From the NCBI RefSeq assembly GCF_001650715.1, contig NZ_LWQT01000077.1, positions 124,001-188,000 on the forward strand: 64,000 bases of DNA, written 5' to 3'. The translations under genes and the position numbers were made by a program. Source of the stretch: Paramagnetospirillum marisnigri. GTDB taxonomy: Bacteria; Pseudomonadota; Alphaproteobacteria; Rhodospirillales; Magnetospirillaceae. The notes under the pieces were generated by a model that saw only the letters and a program-made list of their open reading frames with translations, made no database searches and was not told the DNA's origin. Below are positions 55,297 to 63,583 of this stretch, one piece after another; the first letter of the stretch is position 1, and the number at the start of each line of letters is the position of its first letter.

Positions 55297-56982
55297 CTAC
55301 TCCGCCTTGCCCTTGCCGTAGCGTGACGAGCGATAGGCGTTGAGGCTGGCTTCCACCTCGTCCTCCTTGATGCCCGCCGAGCGCAGCACCACGGCGGCCA
55401 TCTGCAGGCTGGCCTCCACCGTTTCCGGGATCACCGCCGTGGCGCCCAGCTTGTGCATCTGGGCCTCGTGGATGCGATCGGTGGCGCGCACCACCACCGG
55501 CACGCCGGGGGCCACCCGGCGCACCGTCGCCACCGTGCGCTCGGTCTGGCGATGGGCGCCAACGGTGACCACCACCGCCCGCGCCCCGTCGATCCCGGCC
55601 GAGCGCAGCACCCCGGGCAGGCTGGCATCGCCGAAATAGACCGGCAGCCCGTCCTTGCGGGCCTGGGTCACCCGCTCGGCGTTCTCGTCCAGGGCGATGA
55701 AGTCGATATGGTGGCGGGTCAGCAGCCGGGCGATGGCGCGGCCCATGCGGCCATAGCCCGCGATGATGACATGCTGGCTGAGATGCTCGATGCCGGTGGG
55801 CTCCAAGGCCTCGCCCTCGCGCCGCTGGCGCCTGCGCGACAGGATGCGTCCCAGCTTGGCCAGCACCGGCGTCAACACCATGGACAGCGCGGTCATGGCC
55901 ATCAGGCTCTGGCCGACGGAGGCGGGAAGCAGCTTCAATCCCATGGCGCGATCAAGAATCACGAAGGCGAACTCGCCGGTCTGGGCCAGCAGGAACCCAA
56001 CCTGCACGCCCTGGACCATGCCGATGCCCAACAGGCGGCACAGGATCAGGATCACCGCCACCTTGGACGCCATCACCAGGACGGTCAGCCCCAACAGTTC
56101 ACCGCCGCGCGCCGCCACGAAGGGCAGGTTGATGGACATGCCCACTGTCATGAAGAACAGGCCCAGCAGCAGGCCCCGGAACGGCTCGATATCCGCTTCC
56201 ACCTGATGGCGATAAGGGGAATCCGCCAGCATCAGCCCGGCCAGGAAGGCGCCCAGGGCCATGGACATTCCCGCCTCGGCGGTGCCCCACGACACCGCCA
56301 CCACCAGCAGCAGGGTGGCGGCGGTGAAGACCTCGGGGCTGCGGCTCGCCGCCATGAAGGCATAGACCGGCCGCAGCACCAGACGGCCCAGGGCGAAGAT
56401 GACCACCACGGCGCCCGCCGCCTTCAGCCCGGCCAGCCCCAGGGCGGGCAGGATGTCGTGGGTCTTGCCCGCCAGCAGCGGCAGCAGCGCCAGGATGGGA
56501 ATCACCGCCAGATCCTGGAAGATCAGCACCGCCACCGCGACGCGGCCGTGATGGGTGACCGCCTCGTTGCGCTCCACCAGCAGCGCCAGCACGGTGGCGG
56601 TGGAGGACAAGGCCAGGGTGGCCCCCACCATCAGCGCCACCGCCGGGACCAGCCCCCACCACGCCGCCAGCCCCGCCAGCAGGGCACCGCTGGCCAGCAC
56701 CTGCAGCAATCCCAGGCCGAAGATGTAGCGCCGCATGGTGCGCAACCGGGACAGCGGCAGTTCCAGGCCGATGGCGAACAGCAGGAACACCACCCCGAAC
56801 TCGGCCAGCGGCCGGGTGGTTTCGGCATCGATCACCGGCCCCGGCGTATAAGGCCCCAGCACCACCCCCGCCGCCAGATAGCCCAGCACCGAGGGAATGC
56901 CGAGCCGCTGCAGCACCGGCACCACCACCACGGCGGCCAGCAGCAGGAACAGGACGTCGAACAGGATTTCGGCTTCGGCCAA
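55297..56982 (-). CDS. KefB/KefC-type monovalent cation:proton antiporter with RCK domain
   Basis: 561 residues, TTG start with GGGGGTG 6 nt upstream. About 12 membrane helices begin LFDVLFLLLAAVVVVPVLQR, with the CPA2 features FGVVFLLFAIGLEL and FQDLAVIPILALLPL. The C-terminal RCK_N (TrkA-N) domain starts HVIIAGYGRMGRAIARLL at about 410. These antiporters export K+ or Na+ for protons and are gated by a nucleotide or glutathione; the regulator is not known here. Confidence 0.9.
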   Translation of the reverse strand: MAEAEILFDVLFLLLAAVVVVPVLQRLGIPSVLGYLAAGVVLGPYTPGPVIDAETTRPLAEFGVVFLLFAIGLELPLSRLRTMRRYIFGLGLLQVLASGALLAGLAAWWGLVPAVALMVGATLALSSTATVLALLVERNEAVTHHGRVAVAVLIFQDLAVIPILALLPLLAGKTHDILPALGLAGLKAAGAVVVIFALGRLVLRPVYAFMAASRSPEVFTAATLLLVVAVSWGTAEAGMSMALGAFLAGLMLADSPYRHQVEADIEPFRGLLLGLFFMTVGMSINLPFVAARGGELLGLTVLVMASKVAVILILCRLLGIGMVQGVQVGFLLAQTGEFAFVILDRAMGLKLLPASVGQSLMAMTALSMVLTPVLAKLGRILSRRRQRREGEALEPTGIEHLSQHVIIAGYGRMGRAIARLLTRHHIDFIALDENAERVTQARKDGLPVYFGDASLPGVLRSAGIDGARAVVVTVGAHRQTERTVATVRRVAPGVPVVVRATDRIHEAQMHKLGATAVIPETVEASLQMAAVVLRSAGIKEDEVEASLNAYRSSRYGKGKAE

Positions 56983-57033
56983 GGCGGCACCCCCAAATTG
57001 GTCAGGGAGTGTACCCGCCTTGGCCTTCAGAGA

Positions 57034-58695
57034 CTATCCCGCCCGGTTCAGCGCGCTGACCACCGCCTTGAGCGAGGCCATGGTGATGCCCGCATCCACC
57101 GCCGCGCCGTGGGCGGGCGCTCCCGAGCCCACCACCGCCTGGACATAGCAGGCGGCCTGGGCCTCGGAACCGCTGCCGATGGCGTGTTCGTGGTAGTCCC
57201 GGATCTTCACCGACAGGCCGAGATCCTTGCCCAGGGCATGGACGAAGGCATCGAGCGGACCCGAGCCCACGCCCTGGACCACCACTTCGCGGCCATCCCG
57301 GAGCAAGGTGGCGGTGAGTGCCCGCTGGGCGCCCTTGCCCACCGGCACGGTGGAGTAATCCACCAGTTCCAGGGTGCCGGAGCGGAAATAGGTGGCGGCG
57401 AAGGCCTCCATGATTTCCGCCGGATTCAGCTCGCGGCCCTCGCGGTCGGCGATGGCCTGGACGATGCGGGCGAATTCCACCTGGAGCGGGCGGGGCAGTT
57501 CAAGCCCGTGGTCGCGTTCCAGCACGGCGGCGATGCCGCCCTTGCCCGATTGCGAGTTGATGCGGATCACCGCTTCGTAGCTGCGGCCCACATCGGCGGG
57601 ATCGATGGGGAGATAGGGTACCTCCCAATGGGGATCGTTGGCGTTCTTGCGCGCCGCGAAGCCCTTCTTGATGGCGTCCTGGTGCGAACCGGAAAAGGCG
57701 GTATAGACCAGATCCCCGGCATAGGGATGACGCGGATGCACGGGCAGGCCGGTACAGTGCTCGGCGGTGCGGCGGATGGAATCGATGTCGGACAGGTCGA
57801 GGCCGGGATCGACCCCCTGGGTGTAGAGGTTGAGCGCCAGGGTCACCACATCCACATTGCCGGTGCGCTCGCCATTGCCGAACAAGGTGCCCTCCACCCG
57901 GTCGGCGCCCGCCATCACCGCCAGTTCCGCCGCCGCCACGCCGGTTCCCCGGTCGTTATGGGGATGGACTGAGACGATCAGCGACTCGCGGTTCCTCACC
58001 GTGGTGCAGAACCATTCGATGACATCGGCATAGAGATTGGGGGTCGACATCTCCACCGTGGCGGGGAGGTTGCAGATCAGCCTGCGCGACGGGCTGGCGC
58101 CCCACTCGGCCGCCACCGCCTCGACGATCTCCACCGCGAAATCGGGTTCGGTGCCGGTGAAGCTCTCGGGTGAATACTGCAACACCACCTCGCCCTCGGG
58201 CCGGGCGGCGGACAGATCGCGGATCAGGCGCACGCCGCCCAGCGCGAGGTCGATGCAGCCCCGGCGGTCGATGCCGAACACGATGCGGCGCTGGGCCTCC
58301 GAGGTGGAGTTGTACATATGGACGATACAGCGCTTGGCCCCGGCCAGGGCCTCGAAGGTGCGGCGGATCAGGTCTTCCCGCGACTGCACCAGCACCTGGA
58401 TGGTGACGTCGTCGGGAATATGGCCACCATCCACCAGGGTGCGGATGAAGTCGAAATCGGTCTGGGAGGCGGCGGGAAAGCCCACCTCGATCTCCTTGAA
58501 GCCCATATCCACCAAAGTGGTCCACATGCGCATCTTGCGCTCGGTGCCCATGGGGTCGATCAGGGCCTGATTGCCGTCGCGAAGATCGACGCTGCACCAG
58601 GCGGGCGGCGCGGAAATGCGGCGGTCGGGCCAGGTGCGGTTGGCCGGGCGGACGGTGTCGTAGGCTTTGTACTTGGTGTGGGCGGCGGGCATCAT
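57034..58695 (-). CDS. leuA: 2-isopropylmalate synthase
   Basis: 553 residues. The TIM-barrel entry APPAWCSVDLRDGNQALIDP has the metal-binding Asp; SVHPHNDRGTGVAAAEL gives the HxH metal ligands; a C-terminal regulatory domain (about 430-553) is present. The start KYKAYDTVRPANRTWPDRRI marks the long LeuA form also found in actinobacteria. It condenses acetyl-CoA with 2-oxoisovalerate, the first leucine step. AGGAGG lies about 9 nt before the ATG. A leucine-rich leader peptide lies upstream. Confidence 0.95.
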   Translation of the reverse strand: MMPAAHTKYKAYDTVRPANRTWPDRRISAPPAWCSVDLRDGNQALIDPMGTERKMRMWTTLVDMGFKEIEVGFPAASQTDFDFIRTLVDGGHIPDDVTIQVLVQSREDLIRRTFEALAGAKRCIVHMYNSTSEAQRRIVFGIDRRGCIDLALGGVRLIRDLSAARPEGEVVLQYSPESFTGTEPDFAVEIVEAVAAEWGASPSRRLICNLPATVEMSTPNLYADVIEWFCTTVRNRESLIVSVHPHNDRGTGVAAAELAVMAGADRVEGTLFGNGERTGNVDVVTLALNLYTQGVDPGLDLSDIDSIRRTAEHCTGLPVHPRHPYAGDLVYTAFSGSHQDAIKKGFAARKNANDPHWEVPYLPIDPADVGRSYEAVIRINSQSGKGGIAAVLERDHGLELPRPLQVEFARIVQAIADREGRELNPAEIMEAFAATYFRSGTLELVDYSTVPVGKGAQRALTATLLRDGREVVVQGVGSGPLDAFVHALGKDLGLSVKIRDYHEHAIGSGSEAQAACYVQAVVGSGAPAHGAAVDAGITMASLKAVVSALNRAG

Positions 58696-58755
58696 GGCCT
58701 CGTCCTCCTTGTCTGTTCGGTGCGGCTCTCGGGTTCGAGCGCGGCTCGGTCTGGC

Positions 58756-58770
58756 GGCCGCCGGGCGGCC
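58756..58770 (-). promoter_or_regulatory. GC-rich palindrome in the leuA leader
   Basis: GGCCGCC and GGCGGCC around a single central base, between the leader peptide and leuA. It could be part of the attenuator structure, but no T-run follows, so its role is unsure. Confidence 0.35.
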
Positions 58771-58902
58771 ACGCGAAATCAGGCCCGGCGACCGGTGGTT
58801 AGTCGCAGCGACAGCAGCAGCAGGGAAGAGAAGGAGAAGGATGACATCTTGAACAAACCCGACCGAAAGACCGCTGGAAAAACGTCCACCCCGGCGCCGT
58901 GA

Positions 58903-58956
58903 TTACGACACCGGGCTCTTAAGCAGCAGCAGGGCGGTTGCGAAACGAGTCATCAT
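58903..58956 (-). CDS. leuL: leuA leader peptide (attenuation)
   Basis: A 17-residue ORF, MMTRFATALLLLKSPVS, 207 bp upstream of leuA on the same strand. Four consecutive leucine codons (CTG CTG CTG CTT) are the mark of a leucine attenuation leader: ribosome stalling at low Leu-tRNA would favour an antiterminator. The downstream 200 bp are GC-rich and can fold, but I could not assign the terminator stem with confidence. A second Met codon at 58953 is also a possible start. Confidence 0.72.
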   Translation of the reverse strand: MMTRFATALLLLKSPVS

Positions 58957-59111
58957 GCCGTCACACTGCCCCAGGCGGCGAAGCCACGTCAAGCTTTCCG
59001 TCGCGGAAATTTTCTTCCGGCCCAAGGCCATGAATATGGACCACCCCTACCCGGCGATGATAGGTTTCCGTGACGGACTGACCTTCATCAAGCCCAAGGG
59101 CCCATTGAGAC

Positions 59112-59549
59112 ATGAGTGAGAAGGGATCGTCGGCCTTCCTCGTCTTCCTTGCCGAGGACGATCCGGGTGACGCCAATCTGGTGAAGACCGCCTTTCAGGA
59201 AGGCGGTTATTCCTGCCAGATCGAGCATGCCTGGGACGGTGCGGAACTGATGCTCATGCTGAAGTCCGCGTTGGACTCCGGCGCCCGCCTGCCCGATCTT
59301 CTGGTGCTCGACATCAACATGCCCCGCAAGAACGGTATCGAGGTGCTGTCCGAGGTCAAGGCCGACGCGGCGCTGCGCGACATCCCGGTGGTGATGCTGA
59401 CCACGTCGGAAGCCGATCGCGACGTGGCCAAGGCCTATCAGACCGGGGCTTCGGGCTATGTCAGCAAGCCGGTGGACGTGGACAGCCTGTTCAACCTGAT
59501 CAAGGGCATCGAGGACTACTGGTTCGGCACCATGCGCCGTCCCCGTTGA
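59112..59549 (+). CDS. Single-domain response regulator (CheY/Rcp1-like)
   Basis: 145 residues, a receiver domain only. FLAEDDPGDANLVKTAF has the acidic pair, LLVLDINMPRKNGIEVL the phosphoacceptor Asp, VMLTTSEADRD the switch Thr, and GYVSKPVD the Lys. The NMPRKNG form is typical of Rcp1-type regulators that pair with phytochrome-like kinases. No output domain or kinase gene is adjacent. It is divergent from leuA over about 155 bp beyond the leader peptide (58957-59111). Confidence 0.88.
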   Translation: MSEKGSSAFLVFLAEDDPGDANLVKTAFQEGGYSCQIEHAWDGAELMLMLKSALDSGARLPDLLVLDINMPRKNGIEVLSEVKADAALRDIPVVMLTTSEADRDVAKAYQTGASGYVSKPVDVDSLFNLIKGIEDYWFGTMRRPR

Positions 59550-59561
59550 TCCCGACCGTCC

Positions 59562-60392
59562 CTATTTCAAACCGTCGATCTGCTGCTGCACCTGACCGCG
59601 ACCGGGCGAGTCGGGCGGCAGCGTCTCCAGCAACCGGGTCCACAGCGTAGCGGCCTTGGCCTTGTCGCCGGTCATGGCGGCGTCGAGCCCGACGAAATAC
59701 AGGGCGTCGGGCTGGCTGGGATCGAGGACCAGCACCTCCTTCAGCAGGCCGACGGCCCGTTCCGGCAGGGCGGAGCCATCGGCCTGGTCCAGCAGCAGCA
59801 CGGCGAAGTCCACCCGCACCGGCACGTCTCCGGGCAATAGCTTGACCGCCTTGCCATAGGCGTCGATGGCGCCGTCCACATCGCCCAGCGCCCGGTATGA
59901 GCGCCCCAGCATGGCCCAGCCCTTGCCGTCGTCGGGACTGGCTTTCAGTCGCTCGGCCAGACGCGAGACCATGCCCTGGATGGTGGCGCTGCGTTCCTTC
60001 ATCTCGGCGATCTGGGCGGCGCGACCGGCATAGGGACGGTCGGGCAGTTCCGGCGCCCCCAGCGACATATAGAAGCCCAGGGCGAACAGCGGCAGCACCA
60101 CCACGATGGCCATGGCGATCCGGCGGCCCGCCCGGATGTCCGGCTTGGCCAGGAATTTTTCTGCCTCGGCCGAGGCCAGCATGCGCCGCTGGATTTCGGT
60201 CCGCGCCGCCTCGGCCTGGTCGGCCGACAGCAGGCCGCGCTCCACGTCGCGGGTGATTTCCTCCAACTGGTCGCGATAGACGGTCAGGTCATAATCGGCG
60301 CGCGAGGCGGACGCGACGGTCGGGCGCAGCAGGGGGCGCAAGATGCCCCCCACCGCCAGGGCGGTCATGGCGGCGAAGACGAACCAGATCAC
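59562..60392 (-). CDS. ccmI: Cytochrome c maturation protein CcmI (CycH-like)
   Basis: 276 residues, GTG start overlapping the ccmH stop (GTGA). Two membrane helices (about 2-20 and 92-112) flank a loop (YDLTVYRDQLEEITRDVERG) that is conserved in CcmI; a TPR-rich periplasmic part follows (WAMLGRSYRALGDVDGAIDA). CcmI delivers apocytochrome c to CcmFH. It is the last gene of the ccm run here. Confidence 0.92.
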   Translation of the reverse strand: MIWFVFAAMTALAVGGILRPLLRPTVASASRADYDLTVYRDQLEEITRDVERGLLSADQAEAARTEIQRRMLASAEAEKFLAKPDIRAGRRIAMAIVVVLPLFALGFYMSLGAPELPDRPYAGRAAQIAEMKERSATIQGMVSRLAERLKASPDDGKGWAMLGRSYRALGDVDGAIDAYGKAVKLLPGDVPVRVDFAVLLLDQADGSALPERAVGLLKEVLVLDPSQPDALYFVGLDAAMTGDKAKAATLWTRLLETLPPDSPGRGQVQQQIDGLK

Positions 60393-60976
60393 TTGCCCTT
60401 CTCCTTCGGCAACGTCTCCTTCAGCAGCTTTTCCAGCCTGCGCTTCTCATCGGCCGACAGCGGTGGCGGCGGCGGAGCGGCGGCGGCCCCGGCCCGGCGG
60501 CGATAGAAGCCGAACACCACCGCCAGCGCGACGGCGAACAGCACGAAGGGCCCCACCCACAGCACCAGGGTGGTGCCCTTGAACGGCGGCTTCAGCAGCA
60601 CGTAATCGCCATAGCGGTCGACCACGAATTTGCGCACCTGATCGTCGGAATCCCCGGCGGATATGCGTTCGCGCACGATGACGCGCAGATCCTTGGCCAG
60701 ATCGGCGTCGGAATCGTCGATGGACTGGTTCTGGCAGACCAGGCAGCGCAGATCCTTGCCCAGCTCGCGGGCGCGGTGCTCCTGGGCCGGGTCCTTCAGC
60801 ATCTCGTCGGGATTGACCGCCAGGGCGGGAGCGGCGAACAGGATGATCGCCGAGGCCATGAACAGCCGACGAGCGCCAAGGGCGCGAGGAGTTGGCGCGT
60901 TGAGCGCGCGCGCCCCATGGCGCGAAAGCCAAGCGAGCGGAGCGAGTGCCCGGCGACTGAGGGACAGCCATCTCAT
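60389..60976 (-). CDS. ccmH: Cytochrome c maturation protein CcmH (CycL-like) with extended leader
   Basis: 195 residues. The thiol motif is LRCLVCQNQSIDDSDADLA (the LRCxxCQ mark of CcmH), with a C-terminal helix (LVLWVGPFVLFAVALAVVF). It reduces apocytochrome haem-binding cysteines. The ATG at 60976 overlaps the ccmG stop (ATGA), so it is the native start. Between that start and the normal signal peptide (MASAIILFAAPALA, from residue 40) lie about 38 Arg/Ala-rich residues, of which the repeat at 60909-60966 encodes roughly the first half. The leader is therefore unusually long. Confidence 0.9.
   Translation of the reverse strand: MRWLSLSRRALAPLAWLSRHGARALNAPTPRALGARRLFMASAIILFAAPALAVNPDEMLKDPAQEHRARELGKDLRCLVCQNQSIDDSDADLAKDLRVIVRERISAGDSDDQVRKFVVDRYGDYVLLKPPFKGTTLVLWVGPFVLFAVALAVVFGFYRRRAGAAAAPPPPPLSADEKRRLEKLLKETLPKEKGK
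60909..60966 (-). repeat. TGTCCCTCAG repeat, copy inside ccmH
   Basis: About 58 bp, read on the minus strand from TGTCCCTCAGTCGCCGGGC to the palindrome CGCGCC/GGCGCG. It matches the intergenic copy at 47704-47756 apart from a short internal insertion (about 7 bp, GCTCCGCTC region). It lies in frame in the N-terminal extension of CcmH. Confidence 0.75.
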
Positions 60977-61512
60977 TTCTGCAACTCCCGGATGATGGGC
61001 AGCAGGGTCTTGGTCCAGACCTCGGGCGAAATGGGACCGATATGCTTGTAGCGGATGATGCCGTCCTTATCGACGATGAAGCTTTCCGGTGCGCCGGTGA
61101 CGCCGAAATCGACGGCGGCCCGGCCGGGGGCGGGGTCGACGCCGACCCGCTCATAGGGGTCGCCGTGCTTCTTCAGCCAGGCGGCGCCCAAGGCGGGGTC
61201 GTCGCGCCAGTCGATGCCGTGGATGGGCACGATGCCCTGCTTCTTGTACTCCATCAGATAGGGATGCTCCTGGACGCAGGCGATGCACCACGAGCCATAG
61301 ATGTTGACCAGCGACACCCGGCCCTTGAGGTCCTTGGTGGCCAAGCCGGAGTTCTCTCCCCGGCCCGGCAGCGCCGCCAGACTCATCTCGGGTACCGGCC
61401 GGTTGATCAGCACCGAGGGAATGACCTTGGGGTCCATGGTCAGACCCTTGACGAACAGCGCCGCCATGACGCCGAACACGATCACCGGCAGCAGGAACAG
61501 CGCCCGTCTCAT
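60973..61512 (-). CDS. ccmG: Cytochrome c maturation thiol:disulfide protein CcmG (DsbE)
   Basis: 179 residues. A membrane anchor (ALFLLPVIVFGVMAALFV) is followed by a thioredoxin fold with GSWCIACVQEHPYL (W-C-x-x-C) and the cis-Pro region GVTGAPESFIVD that is typical of CcmG. It keeps apocytochrome or CcmH reduced. GGGAG lies about 8 nt upstream. It overlaps ccmF and ccmH by 4 bp each. Confidence 0.94.
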   Translation of the reverse strand: MRRALFLLPVIVFGVMAALFVKGLTMDPKVIPSVLINRPVPEMSLAALPGRGENSGLATKDLKGRVSLVNIYGSWCIACVQEHPYLMEYKKQGIVPIHGIDWRDDPALGAAWLKKHGDPYERVGVDPAPGRAAVDFGVTGAPESFIVDKDGIIRYKHIGPISPEVWTKTLLPIIRELQK

Positions 61513-63491
61513 GCCTTTGCTCCCCGAACCGCACCCGCCCGGGTCGGGGCGCCGACCCGGTGGCGGCGGTCGGCCAGGCTGATCAGCCCGCCGATCACCA
61601 GCAGCAAGGCGCCCGCCCACAGCCAGGGAATGCAGGGATTGAAATAGAGCCGGGTGACATGGCCGCCCTTGCCCGGATCGGGATCGCCGATCACCACGTA
61701 AAGATCGCCGAGGAAGCCCGAGCGGATGGCCGCCGTGGTGGTGGGACGCGGCGGCTGGCGATAGGTGCGCTTTTCCGGCTGCATCACATCGATCACCGTG
61801 CCGCCCCTGGAAATCTCGAAACTGCCGCGGCTGGCGGTATAGTTGGGGCCGGGAACCTCGTCCACCGATTTGAGGGTGACGCCGAAGCCGCCGACCATGA
61901 CGGTCTCGCCGATCTTCTGGGTCTGGATATGTTCGGTGGTCCAGGCCGAGGACGCGGTCAGGCCGACGATGAACACCGCCACCCCCAGATGGGCCAGCAC
62001 CATGCCCCAGAACGAGCGCGGCAGGCGGGCGGCGCGGCCCCAGGCCTCGGCCGGGGCCTGAATCAGACGCGTGCGGTCGGCCAGATCGACCAGGGTGCCG
62101 AGCCCCAGCCACACCGCCAGGGCGAAGCCCGCCCCGGTCCACCAGGGGCCGGATGATCCGCCCTGGAGAAACCACACCAGCATGGCGACGCCCAAGGCCG
62201 CCGCGCCGACGAATTTGAGGCGCGACAGCACGCCGGGCAGGTCGCCACGCTTCCAGGCCATCATGGGCCCAATCGCCATCACCACCACCATGGGCGCCAT
62301 CAGCGGCAGGAACACGGCGTTGAAGAAGGGCGGCCCCACCGAGACCTTGCCCAGGTTCAAGGCGTCGGCGATCAGGGGATAGAGGGTGCCCAGCAGCACG
62401 GTGGCGGCGCCGGTGGCCATCAGCACATTGTTGAGCAGCAGCGAGCCTTCCCGCGAGATGGGCGAGAACAGCCCGCCCATCTTCATGGCCGGCGCCCGCA
62501 CGGCGTAGAGGGCGAAGGAGCCGCCCACCGCCAACACCAGCAGCAGCAGGATGAAGACGCCGCGCGCCGGATCGGTGGCGAAGGCGTGCACGCTGGTCAA
62601 CACGCCGGAGCGCACCAGGAAGGTGCCCAGCAGCGACAGGCCGAAGGCGACGATGGCCAGCAAGATGGTCCAGCTTTTCAGGGCGTCGCGCTTTTCCACC
62701 ACCACGGCGGAATGCAGCAGGGCAGTGCCCGCCAGCCAGGGCATGAACGAGGCGTTTTCCACCGGGTCCCAGTACCACCAGCCGCCCCAGCCCAGGGTGT
62801 AATAGGCCCACCACGAGCCCAGGATGATGCCGCCGGTCAGGAAGACCCAGGCGGCCAGGGTCCAGGGCCGCACCCAGCGCGCCCAGGCGGCGTCGACCCG
62901 GCCTTCCAGCAGCGCCGCGATGGCGAAGGAGAAGGCCATGGAAAAGCCGACATAGCCGAGATAGAGCATGGGCGGATGGAAGGCCAGCCCAGGGTCCTGC
63001 AGCATGGGGTTGAGGCCGCTGCCGTTGAAGGGCGGCGGCTCGACCCGGGCGAAGGGGTTTGAGGTCAGCAGGATGAACAGCAGGAAGCCCACCGCGATCA
63101 TGGCCTGCACCGCCAGCGCCCGGGCCTTGAGGCCGGGCGGCAGATTGCCGCCGAACAGGGTCACCGCGAAACCGAACAGCGCCAGGATGGTGATCCACAG
63201 CAGCAGCGAGCCCTCGTGATTGCCCCAGACGCCCGCCACCTTGTAGAGCAGCGGCTTGTCGGTATGGCTGTTTTGCGCCACGTTCATCACCGAGAAATCG
63301 CTGGTGACGAAGGCATTGGTCAGGGCGGCGAAGGCCACGGCGATGAACAGGAATTGCAGGGCGGAGGCCGCCCCGGCCACCGCCATCCACGAAGCCCGCC
63401 CGCGGGCGGCGCCGATCAGCGGCACCGTTGCCTGTACCATGGCGACGCACAGCGCCAGCACCAGGGCGAAATGGCCGATCTCGGCGATCAT
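61509..63491 (-). CDS. ccmF: Cytochrome c haem lyase subunit CcmF
   Basis: 660 residues with about 15 membrane helices. The haem-handling WWD-like domain is GWGGWWYWDPVENASFMPW; the His-bearing regions KVAGVWGNHEGSLLLW and FLVRSGVLTSVHAF are typical. It ligates haem from CcmE to apocytochrome. I start at the ATG at 63491 (GAGGA about 10 nt upstream); longer in-frame starts run into the repeat at 63515. Confidence 0.95.
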   Translation of the reverse strand: MIAEIGHFALVLALCVAMVQATVPLIGAARGRASWMAVAGAASALQFLFIAVAFAALTNAFVTSDFSVMNVAQNSHTDKPLLYKVAGVWGNHEGSLLLWITILALFGFAVTLFGGNLPPGLKARALAVQAMIAVGFLLFILLTSNPFARVEPPPFNGSGLNPMLQDPGLAFHPPMLYLGYVGFSMAFSFAIAALLEGRVDAAWARWVRPWTLAAWVFLTGGIILGSWWAYYTLGWGGWWYWDPVENASFMPWLAGTALLHSAVVVEKRDALKSWTILLAIVAFGLSLLGTFLVRSGVLTSVHAFATDPARGVFILLLLVLAVGGSFALYAVRAPAMKMGGLFSPISREGSLLLNNVLMATGAATVLLGTLYPLIADALNLGKVSVGPPFFNAVFLPLMAPMVVVMAIGPMMAWKRGDLPGVLSRLKFVGAAALGVAMLVWFLQGGSSGPWWTGAGFALAVWLGLGTLVDLADRTRLIQAPAEAWGRAARLPRSFWGMVLAHLGVAVFIVGLTASSAWTTEHIQTQKIGETVMVGGFGVTLKSVDEVPGPNYTASRGSFEISRGGTVIDVMQPEKRTYRQPPRPTTTAAIRSGFLGDLYVVIGDPDPGKGGHVTRLYFNPCIPWLWAGALLLVIGGLISLADRRHRVGAPTRAGAVRGAKA

Positions 63492-63514
63492 GGGGTCATA
63501 TCCTCTTCCCGATC

Positions 63515-63576
63515 CCGTCATGCACGGGCTTGACCCGTGCATCCATGGATCGCCGGGTCAAGCCCGGCGATGACGG
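63515..63576. repeat. Palindromic repeat between ccmE and ccmF
   Basis: 62 bp with ends CCGTCATG and a matching GATGACGG. Two smaller palindromes lie inside: GCACGGGCTTGACCCGTGC and GCCGGGTCAAGCCCGGC. It resembles the CGTCA-ended element at 24089 in its ends but not in its interior. It lies within an otherwise close-packed ccm operon. Confidence 0.75.
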
Positions 63577-63583
63577 ACAAAAA

